NCBI GenBank assembly: GCA_964611645.1
Contig: CAZTAO010000006.1
Coordinates: 99,218 to 163,217 of the forward strand
Origin: CAZTAO01 sp964611645
Lineage (GTDB): Bacteria; Armatimonadota; UBA5829
DNA length: 64,000 nt
Direction of reading: 5' to 3'
Position 1 is the first letter of the stretch; every line of letters begins with the position of its first letter. A program made the position numbers and the translations under genes. The notes beneath the pieces are model-generated. The model made no database searches. It saw only the letters and a program-made list of their open reading frames with translations, and was not told where the DNA came from. This document shows, one piece after another, positions 40,946-49,704 of the stretch.

Positions 40946-41920
40946 TCACCCCAGCATCTCCACAAAACTCTCCAGGCGTATCTTCACCCGCTGGTCCAAC
41001 TGGCCCGGCGCGTCGCCCTCTATGGTCAGTATCGGCACATCCAGTTTCTTCCTCAGAACAATGTCCTGAATCTGCCGGAAACAGAAGTTCTGGGTGTAGT
41101 GGATGAGACCATCCAGCTTCCGGCGCTTCACCTCACGGCTGATATCCTCCACCCGCCCCTCGACATCGTAAGGATACGTGTAAAGCGCATACTGCTCCAC
41201 TATGTCCCGGGTGTCGAACGGCATGGAGAACTGCCGCTGGAACTCGTTGAACACCACCCGAGCGCCGAGGGAGTCGAGGTAGTCGTAAAGGTCGGTGTAT
41301 ATAGGCGGAACCCCGAGATACCCAAGCCGCACCTTGGCGGGATCACCCGTGGTCTCGGCTCTTGCGGCGAGAAGGTCATCGACTTCGCGCTCGAAGGAGT
41401 CGGGGTCGGAGTTGAAATCGCTGCAGCAGACCTGGTAGTAGTGGTTCTCGAACCCGCTGAATGCCAGCTTGCGCCAGGTAAGCTCGTCCAGCCGCCAAAC
41501 CCTGCGCCGCACGGCGTCCAGCCTGTGCTTCCACTCATCCACCGAGGCCATATCAGCCCCCAGCGCCTCCGCCAGCCGCTCGATCTCCTCCCGAAGCCTG
41601 CCGCGGCCACGGTTGTGGGGGTAGCCGAACGGGATGGTGCGGACATCTATGAGCTTCAGGGTGTCCATCATGGCTTCGGTCTGCGAGCAGTCGCCCTGAA
41701 CAACTGATATGATGGCGTCGAAGTCCCCGGAGGCTGCCACCGAGTAGATACCTTTTATCCAACTGCAGCAGTTGCGGGGGTAGCCCTCATATTCCGCCTG
41801 CGTGATAAACGAACCGGGGTCCTTGGCGGAGATGAAGACATTGTTGAGGTCCACCGGCACGCACCCCGCCGCATAGACCACCTCCACAGGTATGGTAGAT
41901 GTAAACCCTATCCGCCTCAT
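40946..41920 (-). CDS. 2-hydroxyacyl-CoA dehydratase (HgdB/BcrC) family protein
   Basis: A 324-residue member of the HgdB/FldB/BcrC family, iron-sulfur proteins that catalyse radical dehydrations or ring reductions after ATP-driven activation. The start is the Met of MRRIGFTSTIPVEVVYAAG (41920). Cys20, Cys51 and Cys52 (RNCCSWIKG) are candidates for cluster ligands, and SVVQGDCSQTEAM and FCFRQIQDI add further family blocks. The partner alpha subunit and ATPase activator are not nearby, so it is likely one of the stand-alone members of uncertain substrate. Confidence 0.85.
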   Translation of the reverse strand: MRRIGFTSTIPVEVVYAAGCVPVDLNNVFISAKDPGSFITQAEYEGYPRNCCSWIKGIYSVAASGDFDAIISVVQGDCSQTEAMMDTLKLIDVRTIPFGYPHNRGRGRLREEIERLAEALGADMASVDEWKHRLDAVRRRVWRLDELTWRKLAFSGFENHYYQVCCSDFNSDPDSFEREVDDLLAARAETTGDPAKVRLGYLGVPPIYTDLYDYLDSLGARVVFNEFQRQFSMPFDTRDIVEQYALYTYPYDVEGRVEDISREVKRRKLDGLIHYTQNFCFRQIQDIVLRKKLDVPILTIEGDAPGQLDQRVKIRLESFVEMLG

Positions 41921-41936
41921 ACTATGCCGTCCGTTG

Positions 41937-42046
41937 GTTGAGCGGAGCCGAAACCACTTATGATGATGCCCCATTCGTCGGTAGAGCGGAGTCGAAACCG
42001 AGTAGATTCGCGCATCTGGCAGTGTCCCCTTCGACTCCGCTCAGGG
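41937..42046. repeat. GAGCGGAGTCGAAACC repeat cluster
   Basis: Two direct copies of GAGCGGAG(C/T)CGAAACC (41940-41955, 41984-41999) and one inverted partner CCTTCGACTCCGCTCAGGG (42028-42046). It fills the gap between the HgdB-like gene and queE. Confidence 0.8.
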
Positions 42047-42056
42047 AACGGCTGCC

Positions 42057-42782
42057 TCATCGTATCCCCATCAGCTTGTGGATCTGCGGTATCACGCGGA
42101 CATCCGGCAACACGCCCAGCGCCGCATTGTGTAGGGTTATGATGTGCTCCATCGACACTTGCCCAAACCCGCCCACAGGCTGGATCACCATCGGAATGTC
42201 GCGGCTGACTCCGCCAACAACGCCTGCCGCTGTGACGATCTCATCAACCGTAGTCTCACTGGTGATAACCACCTTCACAAACACTCCGTCGTGCCGTGCG
42301 GCATTCAGAAACGCTGCGTGGACATCCCACATAGGTTCCAGGCCGGTGAAACTGGGCAGTTTGATGTCCATGGCCACAACTTCCGGCATACCGCGGATCA
42401 GCGCGTACGCGTCGGGCAGTGTGCCGTTGGTTTCCAGATAGGTGGAGAAGCCGCTGTTGTTGAGGGCGTCCAGCGTGCTGTATGTGAACTCGGGCTGGCA
42501 AAGCGGCTCCCCGCCAGTGAGCACGACTACGCGGTTTCCCAATTGGCGGCAATCCATAACCACCAGACTGGCGTTCTCCGGATTGCCCAGAAGCCAAGGT
42601 TCGCCGTCGTGCTCGTAGAATGCGTATTCCTCGGGTTGTGGCTCAAACGCGGCGGGGGTATCGCAACCGGCGCATCTTATGTTGCAGCCAGCAAAGCGAA
42701 GGAATGTGTGGCGTTGGCCTATGTAGATGCCCTCGCCCTGTATCGAGGAGAAGACTTCCGTGAGGTAGCCGGACTCAAGCAT
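42057..42782 (-). CDS. queE: 7-carboxy-7-deazaguanine synthase
   Basis: A 241-residue radical SAM enzyme that contracts carboxytetrahydropterin to CDG in queuosine synthesis. The SAM cluster motif is Cys33-x3-Cys37-x2-Cys40 (RFAGCNIRCAGC), preceded by SSIQGEGIYIGQRHTFLRF as in QueE; VVLTGGEPLCQPEF follows. Eight-base overlap with queD. queC, queF and tgt are not in this window. Confidence 0.93.
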   Translation of the reverse strand: MLESGYLTEVFSSIQGEGIYIGQRHTFLRFAGCNIRCAGCDTPAAFEPQPEEYAFYEHDGEPWLLGNPENASLVVMDCRQLGNRVVVLTGGEPLCQPEFTYSTLDALNNSGFSTYLETNGTLPDAYALIRGMPEVVAMDIKLPSFTGLEPMWDVHAAFLNAARHDGVFVKVVITSETTVDEIVTAAGVVGGVSRDIPMVIQPVGGFGQVSMEHIITLHNAALGVLPDVRVIPQIHKLMGIR

Positions 42783-43137
42783 CTTCGGTGTAGCTGACGC
42801 TGGAGGTGGGCGTCTCCCAGACCTGCACCCGATAAAGCTCAGGCATCTGGGCCTTCACGCTCCCGAATACCACGCGCGCCAGGTTCTCTGCGGTCGGATT
42901 GATCTGGGCAAACTCCGGCAGGTCGTTGAGGTACTTGTGGTCAAACCCCGCTAAGATAGCCCTGAGGGCGGCCTTGGCCTTGCGGAAATCCAGCGCTATG
43001 CCGTTATCGTCCAGTTCACGTAGCCGAAACACCACCGCCACGCGGTATGTGTGGCCGTGAAGGTTGCTGCAGTTGCCGGAGTAACCCCGGATGCAATGCG
43101 CGGCATCGAACGTATCTTCAACTGTTATCTCGTACAA
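42775..43137 (-). CDS. queD: 6-carboxytetrahydropterin synthase
   Basis: A 120-residue QueD/PTPS protein that converts dihydroneopterin triphosphate to carboxytetrahydropterin, substrate of QueE. Zinc ligands His14, His27 and His29 and catalytic Cys23 are in place (DAAHCIRGYSGNCSNLHGHTY). C-terminal RVQVWETPTSSVSYTED carries the conserved Glu. First gene of the queD-queE pair. Confidence 0.94.
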   Translation of the reverse strand: MYEITVEDTFDAAHCIRGYSGNCSNLHGHTYRVAVVFRLRELDDNGIALDFRKAKAALRAILAGFDHKYLNDLPEFAQINPTAENLARVVFGSVKAQMPELYRVQVWETPTSSVSYTEDA

Positions 43138-43199
43138 TTTCTCTCACCCCGATAGCACAATTATACCACAGGTTCGGGGGAGAGGCTTCGGATGCAGCC

Positions 43200-45305
43200 C
43201 TACTTCTCCGGCCCGTACTCCAGTTTCGGGTAAGTGAAGTCCTTCGCCAGCTTCGCCCAGGCGGGGCTGCCGTAGACACCGGCTTTGGCATAGTCGAATG
43301 GCTTGAAGCCGATCTTGAGCGCGGGGGAGTCCTTGGCGAGGCGGAAGTCCCGGTTGGCGGGGTCCGAAAACTTCGGGTCGGCCAGGATCGAGCCTTTGTC
43401 CTGCCCTGTCGCCTGCCACTGGTCAAATGTCTGGCCGGCGAAAACCGGCGAGTCAGGCGCGAAACCCCAATAGAGGTTGCTCTCCATCTTTGTCCCGGGC
43501 GCGTTGAAATTGCCTGCCAGAAGCGGGCGGCCATCCGAGTAGATGATGTTGTTTTCAAGCGTGAAAGACAGGTGCTCCTCGGGCCTTGACCTCTGCAACT
43601 GCCCATCCCCGCCGAACGCGAGTATGTTGTTGCGGATGGTGTTCTCCTTGCCGTAGTGCTGTTGGTAGCCCGCGGATCGGGTATCGTAGACCAGGTTGTT
43701 TTCGGAGGTGATGTGGGTACTGCCCTCGTCGTTGTAGATGCCCCAGCCTCCTGCTCCATATCTGTTCCACGAATACACATCGTGGATGACGTTGTTGCTG
43801 ATGGTCGTCCCCTCGGAGATTCCAAGGGTGTAGACTCCGCCCATATCGCTCAAGACTCCGTGGCCGATGTGGTGGATGTGGTTGAACGCGATGGTATTGT
43901 GGTCGCACAGGGTCGGCGCATAGCCCCACGACCACCCCATGGAGACGCCGCTGTAGAAGAGGTCGGAGATGTCGTTGTGGGTGATCTGGTTGTAGGAGCT
44001 TTGGCCTATCCAGACTCCGACCGCCGCCATCTCGATCCGTCCACAGTTTCGGATTATGTTGTTGTCTGCCGTGTTGCGGTGCGTTTGCTCGTTGGGCGAG
44101 TCCTTGCGAGGCGTATCCTCGCCGATCCTGATACCACCCGCGCCCAGGTCGTGGATGTAGTTGTGGCCGGCCGAGCAGTCGGTGCAGCCCCGCCTGAACC
44201 AGATTCCATACAGCCCCGCATGAGCTATCTCGCAGTCCTCAACCGATACCCGCTTCGCCCCGTCCGCCATAACTACCGCAGCCAGACTCGCCGCCGCCTG
44301 GCCCTCGAACTGTCCCTTCTCCGGCACAAGATACTGGCCGTGGGTGAAAGCCAGACCCTTGATCTTCACATCTTCCACAAACTGCCCGGCTTCCGGTTTC
44401 CCGTTGATCACCACAAACTGCCAGGATACCGGCGCCCACACTTCCGCCTTGGTCATATCCTCGCCGGGCAGAGGGATGTAGTAGAGGGTGCCGTTGCGGT
44501 GCAGAAACCACTCCCCGGGTGAGTCCAGCGCGCCTATGAAGTTCTCGAGGCTGTACCGCTGACCCGGCCCATACTGGAATGGCTGAAAGATACCCGCGGC
44601 AGTTGTTATCACCGCATTGGTGTCGAGGTCTACTCCCGCCAGCCTGTGGCGCGCGATTTCCCACGCATGGTAGTAGACCAGGTTGACGTCGTTGAACTCA
44701 GCAGAGGTCAGCCCGGCCAGGCCCTGGATATCCTCCCGTTTGGCGACAAAGGCCCTGTCGCTGAGATCACCTACCTGGCCGGTCACGGGGTCTTTCACTG
44801 CCTTGGCCGGTGACTGAGCGTAGAACCAGAACTTGTTGGGCGTCCGAGCGCGTGTAGCGCGCTTGCCGTTGATCCAGAGCTGCTCAAAGTACCACTTGCC
44901 CGCAGCCACATCCGGCACCTTGGCCGTCCAGACTCCGTCGGAGCCTTTGGTGAACCCGGTTATCCTCCGACCACCGCTGAAGACGGGCCGGGCTCCCTTT
45001 GCAGCCTGGTAGGTCGAGCCGCTGTCCTGGGGTTCGAGGGTCAGGGGTTGGGTGAGTGTGTACCTGCCCTGGTGGACTGTCACCGTCATCGGCTTGGTGA
45101 GACCACCGGCCTTCAGCTCGCGTATGCGGTTCCTGGCTCCTTCGAGCGACGCCAGTGGGCCGTCGGTTTTCGCTGAGTTTGGCCTGGCCGATTTGCCGGA
45201 CCACCGGTCACTGCCGTTCACGGCAACGTGCAATTCCATCCCAGCCACACTTCCCACCATCCCCATCAAAAGAACCCCCGCAAGCGCGACAGTCGGCAGC
45301 CACAT
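43200..45305 (-). CDS. Secreted right-handed beta-helix protein (GH141-like)
   Basis: About 701 residues; start set at MWLPTVALAGVLLMG (45305) with GGGGGA upstream, though an ATG six bases earlier is also possible. After the signal peptide the region ELHVAVNGSDRWSG and PLASLEGARNRIRELK resembles the start of pectate-lyase-fold glycosidases such as GH141. The middle, ~330-600, holds many parallel beta-helix turns with Asn/His/Gly ladders (NIIRNCGRIEMAA, NQITHNDISDLFYSG, NTIAFNHIHHIG). Likely acts on a polysaccharide outside the cell; substrate not predictable. Confidence 0.8.
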   Translation of the reverse strand: MWLPTVALAGVLLMGMVGSVAGMELHVAVNGSDRWSGKSARPNSAKTDGPLASLEGARNRIRELKAGGLTKPMTVTVHQGRYTLTQPLTLEPQDSGSTYQAAKGARPVFSGGRRITGFTKGSDGVWTAKVPDVAAGKWYFEQLWINGKRATRARTPNKFWFYAQSPAKAVKDPVTGQVGDLSDRAFVAKREDIQGLAGLTSAEFNDVNLVYYHAWEIARHRLAGVDLDTNAVITTAAGIFQPFQYGPGQRYSLENFIGALDSPGEWFLHRNGTLYYIPLPGEDMTKAEVWAPVSWQFVVINGKPEAGQFVEDVKIKGLAFTHGQYLVPEKGQFEGQAAASLAAVVMADGAKRVSVEDCEIAHAGLYGIWFRRGCTDCSAGHNYIHDLGAGGIRIGEDTPRKDSPNEQTHRNTADNNIIRNCGRIEMAAVGVWIGQSSYNQITHNDISDLFYSGVSMGWSWGYAPTLCDHNTIAFNHIHHIGHGVLSDMGGVYTLGISEGTTISNNVIHDVYSWNRYGAGGWGIYNDEGSTHITSENNLVYDTRSAGYQQHYGKENTIRNNILAFGGDGQLQRSRPEEHLSFTLENNIIYSDGRPLLAGNFNAPGTKMESNLYWGFAPDSPVFAGQTFDQWQATGQDKGSILADPKFSDPANRDFRLAKDSPALKIGFKPFDYAKAGVYGSPAWAKLAKDFTYPKLEYGPEK

Positions 45306-45525
45306 ATCCATTTCCCCCAAAGCAACATATTGCAGGACTAGGATAGCAGCGATGAGGCGGGAGGTCAATTGTGGGTGATGGGTGTTGGGTGTTGTGGAAG
45401 AGACTCACCCGGAGCAAGAAACTAGACCGTAACCTTTTCGCTGCGTCGGACGTTGTACCACATGTGCGCGGCGCAGTATGTCGTCGCGGGTGCGAGATTG
45501 TGATCCCCAAACCGAGGTGAAAGCA

Positions 45526-48168
45526 ATGTCTGTAAGGTTACTCCGGGTTCTGATGATAGCTGTATTGGCTGCCGGGCTTGCATCGGCGGTCTGTAGTTCG
45601 ATCCTCCTCAAGCCAAACGGGCAGAGCGCGATGCCCCTGCGAACCAAGTCGATATCAGCGGACGTGGAAATCGACCGCCAGTTCGCGACTACCGACCTTA
45701 CTATGGTCTTCCAGAACGAGACCCACAACCGCATCGAAGCTGACTTCATGTACACGCTGCCGCTGGGTGCGGTGGTGACTTACTTTGCCTACTGGTATGG
45801 GAAGGAGAAGGTGGTTGCGCGCGTGGTCGAAAAGCAACGAGCGGCCCAGATATACCAGCACATAACTTCCCGAATGCGGGACCCTGCCCTGATAGAACTC
45901 ATCGGCAAGAACCTCTTCCGGGCCAGAATCTTCCCGGTAATGCCGGACGCCGACCTCAAGGTGCAGATGGTCTACGTGCAGACCCTGCCATCGAGCAAGG
46001 GCGGGGTAGTCTATACTCTTCCCCTTGCCGACGCAGGCAAAGAGAAGAACGCGCTGGACAAGATCGACGTGAACGTACTCGTGAAGAACGCATTCCTATC
46101 CGGCGGAGAGGGGATGCCACCACCGCCAAGCCAGCGCGACAACGGCATCAAGGCAGTAACGACCAACTTCGGCATACCTGTCACTAAGGTTGAGCGAGGC
46201 TGGCGAGTGAGCTTCTCCGGAACCAACTACCGCCCGCAGAAGGACATGTCCATCCGACTGCTCGCCAAAGAGAACAAGCCGCTGCGGTCATCGCTGTATG
46301 CCGCAAGGTCAGGTGGCCCGGACGGTTTCCTTGCCCTCGCCCTCACCCCCGACCACTCTCTGGCAAGCCCGACCCTGAAGATATCCGGGGTGCGCGTGTA
46401 TGATATGTCCCCGGCAAAGCTGCCGAGCATCAAGGCGGGCCAGACTGTGTTTGTCTTCGGCAGGTACAGAGGCTACGGGGCGGGGGAGGTGACTCTCGCG
46501 GGCAAGTCTCCAAATGGGCCGCTGACCTACAAGCAATCGCTGCAGTTTGGCTCCAATTCCGAGCCAAACAACCCCGCCAGCAAGCTCTGGGCGGCGCGGA
46601 AGATAGAGCAGTTGAGCGCCAAAGCCTCCAACCGCTCGGCAGTGATCGCTTTTTGCACCCGATTTACCCTGCCAAGCAAGTTTGCGTCGTGGCTGGCGAT
46701 ACCGAAGGAGGAAAGGGCACGTTACAAGAGGGAGATCGTCAATGCGGATATTGACAGGATCGCCGAGGAACTCGCGCCGCTGGTTGCGTCGGGCAAGGGT
46801 TACAGCCCGCGAGCAAAGGCTCTCAAGGCTCGGTTGTCAAACTTGTGCAAGCAGGTGGGCCGAGACCCGGGAGATGCGCTGCGGGAAGGGACAAATGCCC
46901 AGACTTGGAAGCTCGGCAGACGAATTGCCGATCTTGTTGTGGTGGGCAAAGGTCACAGCAGACAGGCAAGCGACCTGAAGCGTCAACTCGAGTCCCTGTG
47001 CAAGCAGACGGGACGCAGCCCTTCCGGTGTCTTGCAGGATCAGTTGAGTGGAAGAGTCTGGGATATGGGCTTGGAGATTGCGGACATAATTGCGGCTGGG
47101 CGGGGAGGCAGCAAATCTGCACAGGCCCGCCGCAGCCTCTTCGACAGTATCTGCGAGCAGACCGGCTACAGCCCCAGCACGCAGATTCGCTATGCCGCAG
47201 ACGAACGCCTGCGCAGACTTGCAGATGAACTGGTGATGAGGCAGTATGGGTCGCACTGGGACAACACAAGGCTGGAGCCTCTGATGACCAAAATGAGACG
47301 TCTCGCAGTGTTCTCAGACTACACGCCGGAGCAGCATGTCGAGTTCGTGCGAACGCGGTATTTCAAGAATGAGCGCGACAATCTCACGGGCATGCTATAC
47401 TCAGAGGCGAACAGGCAGCCTCGTGATGACGAGCGCATGAAGCGTCTTAGAGAGCAGATCAGGACGCGCAACACCCAGTTCCGAAACGCCGACTACACCA
47501 GAGTCTACGACGAATACCTGGACACGAAGCTGGAATTGCAGTCAAATTGGTCTGATACTCTTCGCGCCCAGTATGGCAGCGACGCAACAAAAGTAGAAGA
47601 AGCGCGTCAGCGAAGAGACCAACTGCAAAAGCAGGAAGAGACCCTGTTCCACGACCTCGTCTCTCGCTGGGGTGACCCGCTAATCAGTATCGAAGCTCCT
47701 GCGGATGCTCTTCAGGTAACTGCGCTGATGCCGGATGGGGAGGTCAAGGCCCTCAAGCTCAACCCCGACACCGGTAAGTGGGAGGGGCGCTTCGATATTC
47801 CGACCTATGCCAAAGAGGGCAGCTATGTCATCACGATTGTGATAGTGACGAAAGACGGCACTCGGAAGGTGGTGAAGTTTACCTACAAGGTGGATGTCAC
47901 TGCTCCCAATGGCAAACCCTCGGCAGGAATTGCCGTTGGGCAGGACCGGGTCCTCCGGCTTGAACTGGCTGCCGATGGGGATACTGCAAGGGTGGCGGCA
48001 ATGCTGCCTTGGAATGAGCGGGTCGAGTTGAAACCGGGCAGCCAGGCGGACAGCTTCTTCGCCCTGGTCCCGATTCCCGAGGGGCAAAGTGGGGCGTGCG
48101 CGGTGACGTTTGTGCTTACGGACAAAGCCCACAACCGGACTACACTTACGCTGGATGTGGCGAAATGA
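45526..48168 (+). CDS. VIT-domain secreted protein with three 51-residue repeats
   Basis: An 880-residue exported protein. Start at 45526 (GAGGTGA upstream) leads into SVRLLRVLMIAVLAAGLASA. Residues ~20-150 are a VIT domain, as in inter-alpha-trypsin inhibitor heavy chains (FMYTLPLGAVVTYFAYWYGKEKVVARV, KNLFRARIFPVMPDADLKVQM). A von Willebrand A domain normally follows VIT; none is evident. Instead ~409-561 hold three tandem 51-residue repeats (DNA 46750-47208), each with a G[KR]G turn, a central Cys and QxGxxP. A helical stretch and two Ig-like domains finish the protein. Its stop overlaps the start of the propeller gene (ATGA), so the two are coupled. Confidence 0.78.
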   Translation: MSVRLLRVLMIAVLAAGLASAVCSSILLKPNGQSAMPLRTKSISADVEIDRQFATTDLTMVFQNETHNRIEADFMYTLPLGAVVTYFAYWYGKEKVVARVVEKQRAAQIYQHITSRMRDPALIELIGKNLFRARIFPVMPDADLKVQMVYVQTLPSSKGGVVYTLPLADAGKEKNALDKIDVNVLVKNAFLSGGEGMPPPPSQRDNGIKAVTTNFGIPVTKVERGWRVSFSGTNYRPQKDMSIRLLAKENKPLRSSLYAARSGGPDGFLALALTPDHSLASPTLKISGVRVYDMSPAKLPSIKAGQTVFVFGRYRGYGAGEVTLAGKSPNGPLTYKQSLQFGSNSEPNNPASKLWAARKIEQLSAKASNRSAVIAFCTRFTLPSKFASWLAIPKEERARYKREIVNADIDRIAEELAPLVASGKGYSPRAKALKARLSNLCKQVGRDPGDALREGTNAQTWKLGRRIADLVVVGKGHSRQASDLKRQLESLCKQTGRSPSGVLQDQLSGRVWDMGLEIADIIAAGRGGSKSAQARRSLFDSICEQTGYSPSTQIRYAADERLRRLADELVMRQYGSHWDNTRLEPLMTKMRRLAVFSDYTPEQHVEFVRTRYFKNERDNLTGMLYSEANRQPRDDERMKRLREQIRTRNTQFRNADYTRVYDEYLDTKLELQSNWSDTLRAQYGSDATKVEEARQRRDQLQKQEETLFHDLVSRWGDPLISIEAPADALQVTALMPDGEVKALKLNPDTGKWEGRFDIPTYAKEGSYVITIVIVTKDGTRKVVKFTYKVDVTAPNGKPSAGIAVGQDRVLRLELAADGDTARVAAMLPWNERVELKPGSQADSFFALVPIPEGQSGACAVTFVLTDKAHNRTTLTLDVAK

Positions 48169-49685
48169 GATGGGCTTGGTTTGGCTGCCTTGTGCTGCTC
48201 TGCGGCCATTCTGCATCTGCGGCTGAGGTGCAGGTCTACACCAGCACCCGGGCGATCTCGGCCGTGGCGGTTGCGACTGATGGTTCTCTCTGGGCAGCCA
48301 CGCGGGGCGGGGTCATTCACCGCACCCCCGACGGCTCCTGGCGGAAGTTCACGGTGGTGGCTGGATTACCGTCCAATGAGGCGCTGGGGATTGCGTTGGA
48401 TGGCGATACTATTGTTGCGGCTTTCCCCGAAGCTTCGACGCGGTGGGAAAACGGCGCGTGGAGCGCCGAACAACCCAAACCCATCATCCTGAGCCAGTCG
48501 AAGGATGGACGCCTCCCCACAACCACCTGGCAAGGGAAGCACTGCGCTGCTACTTTGACCGAACTCACAATCGGAGACGGTGCGGCTCAGCGGAGCTTCG
48601 CCCTCCCGGTGTCCACCGGCTCCCACATCAGCGCGCTGCTTCCGAGGGGGGACAAGCTCTGGGCGGCGATGTTTGGGGACGGGGTGTGGGAGTTTGATGG
48701 CAAGGGGTGGTCTCTACTGGATATAGGACTGCCACCCCAGGCTCGCGAGATCACCTGCATGGCGGATGACGGCAGGAACCTCTGGCTGGGGACGCGGCGT
48801 GAGGGGGTGTGGCAGTTTGACGGCAAGAGTTGGGTTCAGCATCTCCAGCCCGATGAGCCTTACGACCACAACATCCAGTCCATTTTCCAGTACCACGGCA
48901 ACATCTACTTCAGCACGCTGGAAGAAGGGCTGGTCGCGCGAACAGCGAAAGGCTGGGTGCGATACTCCGATGATGTGCTCTCCTCCAATTCGCCCCGGCA
49001 GATGGTGGAGTTTGGCGGGCGTTTATATGTTCGACACGGCAGCGGGAAGCTCGACCGCTTCGACGGCAGCGCTTGGACCCGCAACGTTTTCCCCAACCTG
49101 CCGCGCAAGCAGGCGTCGGCGCTGGCGACTGATGGCAAGAGGCTGTACGTCGCGCAATGGGGCGGTTGGAGCGAGTTCGACGGTACAGCTTGGAGGCACA
49201 ACCTCAAGAACCCCGAACTCCAGGGCTACCCCATCACCGCCCTCCTGCCCGCAGGCGGCAAACTGTGGATCGGAACCCAGGGGCGAGGCCTGGCAGAGGT
49301 AAACACAGCCACCAATGAACTCAAATGGCACGATGAGCGAGCAGGCTTGCCGGACGATTGGATAAAGGTAATCACCCAAATCGACAACACCCTGCTGGCA
49401 GGCACATTCGTGGGCGGCCTGGCCTCGTGGGACGGCTCAAAGTGGACCACCCCCAAAGAGTTCTCCGGCACAGAGATAACCGCCATAGAACCAGACACCA
49501 AAGGCGGAGCAATCATAGCCACGAGAAGCGGCCTATACCTTCGATCCGCAGACGGCGTCATTACCCCCCTGATATGGGGGGCAAGGGGGGTTTGCGTCTC
49601 CGAGACCCAATCCATCTGCCCAACCAACAAGGGCCTCTGGGTCGGGACACGGACGGGGATATACTTCCAACCCGCGTCAGAATGA
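48165..49685 (+). CDS. Secreted beta-propeller protein (regulator-propeller type)
   Basis: A 506-residue exported protein starting at the ATG that overlaps the VIT gene stop. Signal peptide RWAWFGCLVLLCGHSASA, then repeated strands with SLWAATRGGVI, LWAAMFGDGVWEFDGKGW, LWLGTRREGVWQFDGKSW and LWIGTQGRGLAEV, as in two-component regulator propellers (Reg_prop), here without any histidine kinase. Between early blades the sequence ILSQSKDGRL is encoded by a known-looking dispersed repeat, and near the end TPLIWGARGV by a G-rich palindrome, suggesting two in-frame element insertions. Likely partner of the VIT protein. Confidence 0.8.
   Translation: MRWAWFGCLVLLCGHSASAAEVQVYTSTRAISAVAVATDGSLWAATRGGVIHRTPDGSWRKFTVVAGLPSNEALGIALDGDTIVAAFPEASTRWENGAWSAEQPKPIILSQSKDGRLPTTTWQGKHCAATLTELTIGDGAAQRSFALPVSTGSHISALLPRGDKLWAAMFGDGVWEFDGKGWSLLDIGLPPQAREITCMADDGRNLWLGTRREGVWQFDGKSWVQHLQPDEPYDHNIQSIFQYHGNIYFSTLEEGLVARTAKGWVRYSDDVLSSNSPRQMVEFGGRLYVRHGSGKLDRFDGSAWTRNVFPNLPRKQASALATDGKRLYVAQWGGWSEFDGTAWRHNLKNPELQGYPITALLPAGGKLWIGTQGRGLAEVNTATNELKWHDERAGLPDDWIKVITQIDNTLLAGTFVGGLASWDGSKWTTPKEFSGTEITAIEPDTKGGAIIATRSGLYLRSADGVITPLIWGARGVCVSETQSICPTNKGLWVGTRTGIYFQPASE
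48485..48507. repeat. CATCCT/AGGATG element inside propeller gene
   Basis: CATCCT, eleven bases, AGGATG: the form of the widespread CATCCTGAGC..GTCGAAGGATG repeat, here read through in frame. Confidence 0.65.
49563..49591. repeat. G-rich palindrome inside propeller gene
   Basis: Arms ACCCCCC (49563-49569) and GGGGGGT (49585-49591) with an internal TGGGGGGC; read in frame as TPLIWGARGV. Resembles intergenic C/G-run repeats such as 16380-16401. Confidence 0.5.
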
Positions 49686-49704
49686 CGTCCGGTGCCCGAC
49701 CAAC

